Source: Candidatus Krumholzibacteriota bacterium (GTDB taxonomy: Bacteria; Krumholzibacteriota; Krumholzibacteriia; Krumholzibacteriales; WJIX01). From it: DNA of 64,000 nucleotides. A program made the position numbers and the translations under genes. Shown one piece after another: positions 26,811 to 32,752 of the stretch. Every line of letters begins with the position of its first letter. The stretch's first letter is position 1. Where the stretch lies: NCBI GenBank assembly GCA_034520215.1, contig JAXHNR010000001.1, forward strand, positions 124,001 through 188,000. Reading direction: 5' to 3'. The notes beneath the pieces are model-generated. The model worked only from the letters and a program-made list of their open reading frames with translations, made no database searches and was not told the DNA's origin.

Positions 26811-27527
26811 TCAGTTCGCTGTTATAAGGGCGATTCTACGCAGTTTTGTAAGCGATCCGCTTCCTAGGAATATCACTTTTCCAGCCTTTTCCAGCACCTT
26901 TTCGATAATGGCATCCACCGCATCATCGTTCACCTCGCGGATGTCCAGTTCCTCCGGCCTGATGATAGAATGATCCGTACTGCGGATGCCGCCTTTCATA
27001 TGATAATCTTCTTCGACGAATAAAGTGTCCCTCTCGTTCACTCCCGCCAAACGTCCCACTTCTTCAATTCCGGATGCGACCTTCCGCGATTTTTCCGCAT
27101 CTTCCAGCTTCTGCATCGCCCATTCATTCGTGCCGGCCATCACGTCCTTTACTATCGGCCATACGATTTTACCGAGATCGTGCGTAGAGGTGGCGCTATA
27201 ATCGCCTTCGACCCAGCCTATCAACACATCGTGATGAGATGTCACGGACCCGAATATCGACAGGTTTCTCCTCGCCCCGACCAGGACAAATTGAAGCGGA
27301 TCCCGTTTGAAATAGTGATCGAAGCGTTTGTCGACCGTGCGAATGAAATCCCTCGCCTGCTTGTCTCTTATCCCCGGGTTGGCGCTATTACCTGTCAGTG
27401 CGGAAGATTCGATCGGAAAAATCCTGTTCTGAATATCGATAAGTTTATCCCGGAATGCTTCGTAAATCCTGTTGGTATGCTCGCCTAAAGAAAGAACATA
27501 GTAATGTGTGATCAATTTCATTTTCAT
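26811..27527 (-). CDS. Bacterial eRF1-like protein (baeRF family), N-terminal domain missing
   Basis: 238 residues matching the last two domains of the bacterial archaeo-eukaryotic release factor-like proteins. LSLGEHTNRIYEAFRDKL starts the match, FVLVGARRNLSIFGSVTSH follows, and the C-terminal part has TLFVEEDYHMKGG and KVIFLGSGSLTKLRR. Full members have about 350-380 residues; here the first domain is absent. The family is thought to act on ribosomes under stress, but this is prediction only. A good ribosome site (AAGGATGAG) precedes ATG 27527, so the short form is probably real. Confidence 0.65.
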   Translation of the reverse strand: MKMKLITHYYVLSLGEHTNRIYEAFRDKLIDIQNRIFPIESSALTGNSANPGIRDKQARDFIRTVDKRFDHYFKRDPLQFVLVGARRNLSIFGSVTSHHDVLIGWVEGDYSATSTHDLGKIVWPIVKDVMAGTNEWAMQKLEDAEKSRKVASGIEEVGRLAGVNERDTLFVEEDYHMKGGIRSTDHSIIRPEELDIREVNDDAVDAIIEKVLEKAGKVIFLGSGSLTKLRRIALITAN

Positions 27528-27593
27528 CTCATCCTTTTAAACTGAATTAAAGTGAAGGCTTTGTTATGCGAGTTTTTCGCACGATTTCGGGGA

Positions 27594-28715
27594 TCACTTC
27601 ACAAACCTCCAGCATTCCCATCCCGAATGGCTCTTTTTGTTTTTCAGACGTCCGAACCGCGGCGCACGATACAACACCGTTACCCCCTTGTTAATTCCCG
27701 GCAGCACGTACGCCGGATCCTCCGCGCAATCGCATCGCTTAATCGATCCGGGTGTTATTCCTTTCAATGAATTCAGGGTCTGTTCGTAAACGCCGGCGAC
27801 GGATCGCGTGAACGGCCGGACGGCCTCCATGTCGTAGACTACTACGGTCACAGCCGTCTGCAATTCCTCCGTCAGTCTGTCGAACGCGTGCCGCGCGAAT
27901 GTTTTCGCGAATCCAAACACATCTTCTTCCCGCAAACCGATGTTCAATCGTTCGAATGGGCTGAGATCGAAGTACGAGAGGTGAAGATTGTCCGGAGAGG
28001 CAATGACGTACCGCGCGAGCGGAGCAAGGGCGTTCATGGTATAAGGTGTGCCGTTGAAACATGTGGAAAGCACGACCAGATCGACCTTCGTTGAATCTTG
28101 CGCGAATCCTTTCAATCCTTCCGCGAGATCGGCTATCGTGAAGGTCCGGTTCCCGTAAGAGGCGTCGTAGCCCTTCCCTCCGAATTCGGGGATTTCATGG
28201 CCGAAATACAGAAACATACTCACCGGCTTGGGCGATCCTTCCGCGCGGAAACGGGTGTAAAGCTCCGTTTCGGGATCGAAACGTGATTCGCCCTGGTCTC
28301 TCCAGTACGATTCTTTCGCGATAAGACTGCCGTTCCGATAGTAATAAAATGTACCGTCGCGGCGCGGGAAGATGAACATGAAATGCCTTCTGCGTTTTTC
28401 ATGAAATATGAACACCTCGGCCTGGGTATTCCGCTGCGCGACCGTTATCGCTTTCTTGAGGGTCACCTCATCCGCTTTGTGGGCATTGCCGCCGGTATCA
28501 TGATAGAGGTAACCTCCGTCGCCGTGAATGATGCACACTATGGAATACCGCGATGGAAGCATTTCCTTATCTTCCGGAGCAGCCTCGCGGCCCGCGGGAG
28601 GGATTGAGCCGCACGAACATAAAAACAACGCGAGCGCCGCACAGGCGGTGCCCGCAATCGGTATCGTGCGTATCCGAGTGACTCTTTTGAAAAATCGATG
28701 AAGCATGTAATTCAT
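27594..28715 (-). CDS. Lipoprotein resembling clostripain (C11, clan CD) peptidases
   Basis: 373 residues from ATG 28715 (GAGGT upstream; an earlier in-frame ATG lies in the flanking repeat). The signal peptide ends with LFLCSC. A possible clan-CD pair is present: H173 in YFGHEIPEF and C219 in DLVVLSTCFNG, followed by ARYVIASPDNLHLSYFDL. This is the arrangement found in clostripain-like C11 enzymes. It could be a surface cysteine peptidase that processes exported proteins, or an inactive relative. It lies between two direct repeats beside the baeRF gene. Confidence 0.6.
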   Translation of the reverse strand: MNYMLHRFFKRVTRIRTIPIAGTACAALALFLCSCGSIPPAGREAAPEDKEMLPSRYSIVCIIHGDGGYLYHDTGGNAHKADEVTLKKAITVAQRNTQAEVFIFHEKRRRHFMFIFPRRDGTFYYYRNGSLIAKESYWRDQGESRFDPETELYTRFRAEGSPKPVSMFLYFGHEIPEFGGKGYDASYGNRTFTIADLAEGLKGFAQDSTKVDLVVLSTCFNGTPYTMNALAPLARYVIASPDNLHLSYFDLSPFERLNIGLREEDVFGFAKTFARHAFDRLTEELQTAVTVVVYDMEAVRPFTRSVAGVYEQTLNSLKGITPGSIKRCDCAEDPAYVLPGINKGVTVLYRAPRFGRLKNKKSHSGWECWRFVK

Positions 28716-28732
28716 TCCAGATACCTCGATAG

Positions 28733-29358
28733 CCGGCGATCCTGATGGATCACGCAATAAGGATAATAATGATTATTATAAGGAGTGCCGTGACGACGCC
28801 GATAGTTATCGATTTTTCGGCCTGTTCCATATCCTGGACGACATAATCGGAGAAGGCGTCAAGCTGGGCGTCGGGAACCCTGGTGAATCCATTGGCGCCC
28901 GCCAGCTCGTCCTGCTTCTCCTTCAGGCTGGTTTTGGTCCGGTCTATGCCCGCTCGGTCCGATTCCGACACGATCGATGAATTCCGGATCTTGTCAAGAG
29001 CCGCCGACATATTCTGAATCTTTAAGCTCAGGATATCGCGCTTCTGCGACGGGTCGTCCGTCGCCTTCACCTTAACCGCGGCGTCATTGAAGTAGTTTTG
29101 AATCTTGCCCTGCCCGAAGGCCGTTCCGGCCAAGAGGAGGATACTCATCATCAGGACTGTACATAGTACATGCCGTTTTAACATTTCTGTTCCTTTCGTG
29201 GTGTATTATAAAATAAAACTCCCTGTTATTTATCCGCACCGCAACAATCCATCCCGCCTCCTTTCCAATAATTGTCCGGCGCTTCCTATCTATTAAAAAT
29301 ATACTCGGAAATGGGGCGCGGGTAAATCGATCCGGAGAATGAAAAAGGAGCTAGTCCT
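28733..29358 (-). repeat. Direct repeat of about 626 bp, copy B
   Basis: Partner of 25959-26599. The two copies bracket 2.1 kb carrying the baeRF and clan-CD-like genes, the arrangement expected for a duplicated locus or a deletable block. Confidence 0.92.
28750..29184 (-). CDS. Exported helical protein with C-terminal membrane anchor, copy B
   Basis: A 144-residue near-twin of the protein at 25976, differing only at two positions (MEQAEK for MEQADK, LLII for LLIV). It has a signal peptide, a charged helical body with KTSLKEKQDELAGANG, and a hydrophobic C-terminal helix. Family and function are unknown. Keeping both copies intact suggests either a very recent duplication or selection for dosage. 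Confidence 0.75.
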   Translation of the reverse strand: MLKRHVLCTVLMMSILLLAGTAFGQGKIQNYFNDAAVKVKATDDPSQKRDILSLKIQNMSAALDKIRNSSIVSESDRAGIDRTKTSLKEKQDELAGANGFTRVPDAQLDAFSDYVVQDMEQAEKSITIGVVTALLIIIIIILIA

Positions 29359-29405
29359 TTAGAATCAGCCCTTCACGCGAGCCGGGGAGATTCAAATCCG
29401 GAGTT

Positions 29406-30065
29406 CTATCGTTCGGAATCTTTCTCTCGGACAAAGGCAGCTATCTGCAGGCGGGTATTGAGGGCCAGCTTTTCCAGAATATTGTGCACATGGCTCTTTA
29501 CGGTGTAGGTGGAGATATAGAGGCGTTCGGCTATTTCCTTGTTTCCGAGACCCTCGGTAATGAGGGTGGTGACGTCCAGCTCCCGGCTGGTTAACTGCAT
29601 CGAATTTTTGGGGATCCCATTGCCTGTTTTAAGCGCCGCCTGGATGATTTCAGTGAAGAGTGAATTAGTCAGGGCCGTTGGAAGCACATCTTCGCCCTCC
29701 GCGACCCTTTTAATTGTTTGAATGTAATCCTCCAGCGAAGCGGTCTTGAGAATAAAGCCGCTGCCGCCGGCTTTCACGAACTCTATGATATCGGATTGTT
29801 CGGGGAACATGTCCATTGCGATAAATCGCGCCGTCTGTAATTCTTTCATCAGTCCGGCCATCAGATTCAAGCTGGTCTCCTTTTTCAGCCCCAGATTCAG
29901 GAGAATGATGTCGGGGGAGATTTTCATCTTCTTCAACTGCTCAACAATGTCGCCGTCTTCGGCTAGTGCGTCGACTTCGAAATAGCTCTGGGCGTTCAGC
30001 ATGGCTGCGATGCCTTCGCGGAGAAGACGATTATCTTCGATCAGCAGTATCCTGATTTTCGCCAT
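29406..30065 (-). CDS. NarL/LuxR-type response regulator with Asn at the phosphorylation site
   Basis: 219 residues: a receiver domain (1-120) and a LuxR-type helix-turn-helix (about 155-212, LTSRELDVTTLITEGLGNKE, then TYTVKSHVHNILEKL). The acidic pair (E10, D11) and the lysine in FILKTAS are present. The expected phosphoacceptor aspartate is Asn57 (IILLNLGL), and the usual Thr/Ser before it in strand 4 is Met. It is probably an atypical, phosphorylation-independent regulator. No histidine kinase is adjacent. Its position at the head of the minus-strand envelope-stress series suggests it may control it. Confidence 0.85.
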   Translation of the reverse strand: MAKIRILLIEDNRLLREGIAAMLNAQSYFEVDALAEDGDIVEQLKKMKISPDIILLNLGLKKETSLNLMAGLMKELQTARFIAMDMFPEQSDIIEFVKAGGSGFILKTASLEDYIQTIKRVAEGEDVLPTALTNSLFTEIIQAALKTGNGIPKNSMQLTSRELDVTTLITEGLGNKEIAERLYISTYTVKSHVHNILEKLALNTRLQIAAFVREKDSER

Positions 30066-30269
30066 GGCAATACTCTTTCATTGCATAGATTCATGTTTTT
30101 GCAATATGTCGGTATTTTATTTCTCCTTACAAAAGCGTAACACAGCTTTTTACCCTTTTCAAATCTATTTGAATTAGTTTTGTTAAAATAATAATTATTT
30201 ATTTAACCTGAATTATTCAAAAATTGCAACACCTTTTTATAAGTAACCGTACTGAGATAAATATTGGGT

Positions 30270-30298
30270 TTGACAATCTGGGGCTTAGTTAGTACAAT
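30270..30298 (+). promoter_or_regulatory. Sigma70-type promoter of mazEF copy 2
   Basis: TTGACA at 30270-30275 and TACAAT at 30293-30298, spacer 17 bp, as in copy 1 with one spacer change. Confidence 0.8.
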
Positions 30299-30320
30299 GT
30301 AATTACAGGAGGTGACATAT

Positions 30321-30578
30321 ATGAAGTCTAAGATTGTCAAGATAGGCAACTCCCAAGGAATAAGGATACCAAAACCTATTATAGAGCAGGTCGGAATAGA
30401 GCAGGATATCGAGATCATAGTTGAAGATAATCGCCTTGTTATAAGTCCGGCACAGAGGCCAAGGTCTGATTGGTTAGCGGCATTTCAGAAGATGGCAGAG
30501 CGTGGAGACGACAAGCTCCTTGATCTTGGAGAGATATCACCGAAAAAATGGGATGAGGAGGAATGGGAGTGGAAGTAA
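30321..30578 (+). CDS. mazE: MazE-like AbrB-fold antitoxin, copy 2
   Basis: An 85-residue antitoxin differing from the copy at 6043 only at a few positions (for example GIEQDIEI for GIERDIEI, SPKKW for SPTKW). It has the same AGGAGGT ribosome site, promoter and 16-bp overlap with mazF. With such similarity the two antitoxins probably neutralise either toxin. Confidence 0.9.
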   Translation: MKSKIVKIGNSQGIRIPKPIIEQVGIEQDIEIIVEDNRLVISPAQRPRSDWLAAFQKMAERGDDKLLDLGEISPKKWDEEEWEWK

Positions 30579-30892
30579 ATAGATTTGAGGTTTACCTGGT
30601 AAATCTGGATCCAACTGCTGGAAGTGAGATTAAGAAGACACGTCCGTGCTTGATTATTTCGCCCGACGAGATGAATCATAGTATTAGGACAGTTATTGTT
30701 GCTCCGCTTACTACAAAGGGCAGACCATATCCTACAAGGGTGTTATGCAAGTTTAAGGGTAAAAGCGGGCAAGTTGTTTTAGATCAAATCCGTACAATTG
30801 ACAAGGAGAGACTGTTAGAGAAATTGGGGCGTTTAGATAAACGATCAGCATATGCAGTTCTGTCTGTACTTGCTGAGATATTTGCGCCCTAA
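30563..30892 (+). CDS. mazF: MazF/PemK-family mRNA interferase toxin, copy 2
   Basis: A 109-residue toxin identical to copy 1 except for a Lys-to-Glu change (RLLEKLGRL). All motifs (TRPCLIISPDEMN, VIVAPLTT) are intact. The TAA stop again merges with the attC-like site. It is followed on the same strand by vapBC and a hypothetical gene, forming a short cassette-like array. Confidence 0.93.
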   Translation: MGVEVNRFEVYLVNLDPTAGSEIKKTRPCLIISPDEMNHSIRTVIVAPLTTKGRPYPTRVLCKFKGKSGQVVLDQIRTIDKERLLEKLGRLDKRSAYAVLSVLAEIFAP

Positions 30893-31082
30893 CTGCAGAA
30901 TGCAGCTGACGGGCCGTCCTGTCACGGCTCTGGCAGGGCGCTGCGCCATCGGGTTTTGAGGATTTCCATCCGCATTCTGTACGTCGCTAAAGCGCCGGCC
31001 ATCACGCGAATGCAGTGGGTGGTAGGGCCCTTGTGAGCAAGCTCGCGGCCTCTCCCGCAACTGATCCACAAGCCCGTTAGCT
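30890..31082 (+). other. attC-like recombination site 2
   Basis: Starts at the mazF stop (TAAC, spacer TGCAGAAT) and continues GCAGCTG, extra A, CGGG. It ends CCCGCAACTG, spacer ATCCACAAGCCC and GTTAGCT. The two arms pair leaving the extra A out. At about 193 bp it is longer than most attC sites, with an unusually large centre that may include inserted sequence. The left 50 bp match site 1 and site 3; the right 25 bp match site 3. Confidence 0.55.
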
Positions 31083-31107
31083 CGACTTTATACATTAATG
31101 TATGCTA

Positions 31108-31136
31108 TTGACAAACGCTAAGTCCATCGATATAAT
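31108..31136 (+). promoter_or_regulatory. Perfect-consensus sigma70 promoter of vapBC
   Basis: TTGACA at 31108-31113, a 17-bp spacer, and TATAAT at 31131-31136. It lies 25 bp after the preceding attC-like core and 37 bp before the antitoxin start, so the cassette carries its own promoter. Confidence 0.85.
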
Positions 31137-31173
31137 ATACGTATGACGTGCGTGTTATCGATGGAGGTATAGT

Positions 31174-31380
31174 ATGAATACGGTGACGCTTTCACCAAAA
31201 TTTCAGGTTGTTATTCCTAAGGCGATTCGGGAGATACTTAAGCTTAAACCAGGCCAAAGGATCCAAGCAATAGTCTATCAGAATAGAATCGAACTCATTC
31301 CAGTCAAATCAGCAAAAGATATGCGAGGATTTATAAAAGGTATTGATACGGAGATCGAGAGGGAGGGAGATAGGGTATGA
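31174..31380 (+). CDS. vapB: VapB-like AbrB-fold antitoxin
   Basis: A 68-residue antitoxin with the AbrB/SpoVT swapped-hairpin fold (VTLSPKFQVVIPKAIREILK, then LKPGQRIQAIVYQNRIELIPV) and a charged tail (KGIDTEIEREGD) for toxin binding. It overlaps the toxin gene at ATGA. It probably represses the perfect-consensus promoter 37 bp upstream. It is the first gene of the second cassette-like unit. Confidence 0.9.
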   Translation: MNTVTLSPKFQVVIPKAIREILKLKPGQRIQAIVYQNRIELIPVKSAKDMRGFIKGIDTEIEREGDRV

Positions 31381-31751
31381 ATGTGGTTGATTCGTCGGGA
31401 TGGCTGGAATTCTTCGCTGATGGACCGAATGCCGATTTTTTTACTTCGGCTATTCAGGATACAGAGAAATTGATCTTACCTACGCTGAGTATATTCGAAG
31501 TATTCAAAAAGATCCTGCAGCAAAGAGAAGAGGGGGAAGCTTTGCAGGCAATAGCTCTTATGCAGCAAGGTGCTGTAGTGGAGTTGACATCGAGTCTGGC
31601 ACTGGAAGCAGCCAGGCTGAGTATTGAAGAAAAGCTACCACTGGCAGACAGTGTGATGTTAACGACATCTAGGGCATATGAAGCTACCTTATGGACTCAG
31701 GACTCTGACTTCGAGGGTATGAGCGGTGTAAAGTATGTTAAAAAGATATGA
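31377..31751 (+). CDS. vapC: VapC-like PIN-domain ribonuclease toxin
   Basis: A 124-residue PIN-domain toxin. The acidic metal-binding residues are visible: D5 (NVVDSSGW), E41 (SIFEVFK), D91 (PLADSVML) and D109/D111 (TQDSDFEG). Family members cleave tRNA or rRNA. It is translationally coupled to the antitoxin by the ATGA overlap. The stop is 8 bp before the attC-like site, so toxin, antitoxin, promoter and recombination site form one compact unit of about 780 bp. Confidence 0.92.
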   Translation: MNVVDSSGWLEFFADGPNADFFTSAIQDTEKLILPTLSIFEVFKKILQQREEGEALQAIALMQQGAVVELTSSLALEAARLSIEEKLPLADSVMLTTSRAYEATLWTQDSDFEGMSGVKYVKKI

Positions 31752-31758
31752 TTTAGCG

Positions 31759-31858
31759 AGCTAACTGCAGCATGCAGCTGTCGGATCTGCCCTGTCACGG
31801 CCCTTGCGGGGACAAGTCCCGCGGCCTTTCCCGTAGCTGATCCGCAAGCCCGTTGGGC
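31759..31858 (+). other. attC-like recombination site 3
   Basis: The best of the three sites, 100 bp long. The left core AGCTAAC fits RYYYAAC except one base, and the right core GTTGGGC fits GTTRRRY perfectly. GCAGCTG-T-CGG pairs with CCCGTAGCTG with an unpaired T, and CGGATC can alternatively pair with GATCCG. The centre folds into a hairpin (GGCC..GCGGGGAC/GTCCCGC..GGCC). This matches attC architecture: R, spacer, L with an extrahelical base, terminal structure, L, spacer, R. Confidence 0.65.
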
Positions 31859-31884
31859 GGTAATTACAAGCCAAGATAAACGAT

Positions 31885-32352
31885 ATGAACATTTTTGTCC
31901 TGGATTACGAAATTCAGAAATGTGCCGAGTACCATGCCGATCAACACGTTTTGAAGATGATTCTTGAAAGTACACAAATGCTCTGCACTGTACTAAACGA
32001 ATTGGGTCTGCGGGCTCCTTACAAATCGACCCATCTTCATCATCCCTGTACTTTGTGGGCTGGCGATTCTTTTGAAAACTGGAAATGGCTGCAGGCTCTG
32101 ACGCTCAGTCTCAATGAAGAATATAGATATCGTTTCGTCAGTGAAAAGGACCACAAATCGGCTATAATTGCTCGAGAATTACCTGATCCTCCAATCGATA
32201 ATCGTGGCCTTACAGCTTTTGCTCAGGCAATGCCTGATGAGTATAAGTGTTCTGGTGATGCTGTTAAAGCATATAGACAGTTTTACGTTGCTGAAAAAGC
32301 TCATTTCGCAACATGGACAAAAAGACCTGTTCCTGATTGGTTTGAAAGCTGA
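31885..32352 (+). CDS. Conserved hypothetical protein (family shared with phages)
   Basis: A 155-residue protein starting 26 bp after the right core of attC-like site 3, so it is probably the next cassette gene. Conserved-looking motifs are NIFVLDYEIQKCAEYHADQH, VLKMILESTQMLC, HPCTLWAGDSFENWKWL, EEYRYRF and a C-terminal KRPVPDWF. Similar short proteins with D/H-rich N-termini occur in phages and scattered bacteria, without an established function. The His/Asp/Cys pattern could bind metal, but this is a guess. No downstream attC-like site was recognised. Confidence 0.7.
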   Translation: MNIFVLDYEIQKCAEYHADQHVLKMILESTQMLCTVLNELGLRAPYKSTHLHHPCTLWAGDSFENWKWLQALTLSLNEEYRYRFVSEKDHKSAIIARELPDPPIDNRGLTAFAQAMPDEYKCSGDAVKAYRQFYVAEKAHFATWTKRPVPDWFES

Positions 32353-32423
32353 CTTAAATTGCGGAAATATTATTGATTTAAGAAACGAGATCGGCTGCTG
32401 AGGCGTTAACTTCGTTTAGAGTT

Positions 32424-32648
32424 TTACTGAGAGAAACTCCTGAACATCCCGCTTTCTTTTATGGAAACCGGGAAGCCATCAAGCTGCTGGGGAATCTTGT
32501 CCTGAAGCTCCGGGGTAAGACGGGTTACAAAAATCGTTATGCATGGGCTGCCATCTTTCCTTCCCTCGCCTGTTCCCACTACCCCCGGTATAGAGATCAG
32601 TTTTTCAGTATGCCGTTTCAGGACTTCTTTTATTGGTTCATGCGACAT
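32424..32648 (-). CDS. Stand-alone prodomain-like protein related to the adjacent protease
   Basis: A 74-residue protein without a signal peptide. It aligns with residues about 55-137 of the neighbouring protease: EVLKRHTEKLISIPGVVGTG matches the protease stretch DRHTDRLFTHPEVVGTG, and FPVSIKESGMFRSF matches IPLVAKETGRFKIF. So it is a free copy of the N-terminal domain that precedes the trypsin-like domain. It could act as an inhibitor or folding helper, or be a degenerate partial duplicate. It lies downstream of the protease on the same strand, beyond two hairpins. Confidence 0.65.
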   Translation of the reverse strand: MSHEPIKEVLKRHTEKLISIPGVVGTGEGRKDGSPCITIFVTRLTPELQDKIPQQLDGFPVSIKESGMFRSFSQ

Positions 32649-32675
32649 ATTCAGCAGAGCTTCCTCTGATAATCA

Positions 32676-32700
32676 TCAAACCCGGCCAGGCCGGGTTTGA
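32676..32700. terminator. 11-bp perfect hairpin
   Basis: Arms 32676-32686 and 32690-32700 (tcaaacccggc and complement) around a 3-base loop. Followed on the plus strand by TTAAAAAA and adjacent to the T-rich terminator of the protease gene. It probably strengthens termination between the two minus-strand genes. Confidence 0.55.
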
Positions 32701-32702
32701 TT

Positions 32703-32737
32703 AAAAAAGGCGCAGCCCCTTTCGCAGAGGCCGCGCC
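32703..32737 (-). terminator. Intrinsic terminator of the protease gene
   Basis: On the minus strand a GC-rich hairpin (GGCGCGGCC / GGCTGCGCC arms, one mismatch) is followed directly by six T residues. It lies 16 bp after the protease stop. Confidence 0.8.
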
Positions 32738-32752
32738 AGTTATTGGTTCTCC

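Larger units (their letters stand above)
30266..30938 (+). repeat. 673-bp direct repeat, copy 2 (mazEF cassette)
   Basis: Partner of 5988-6660 with constant offset 24278. The left boundary is just before the promoter -35 box and the right boundary is inside the attC-like site, where the two copies diverge. Confidence 0.95.

Noticed and set aside
32380-32420. Possible fourth attC-like core (GTTAACT at about 32406) after the hypothetical cassette gene
   Set aside because: There is no matching left arm, no CAGCTG stem and no RYYYAAC core, so GTTAAC alone is not enough.
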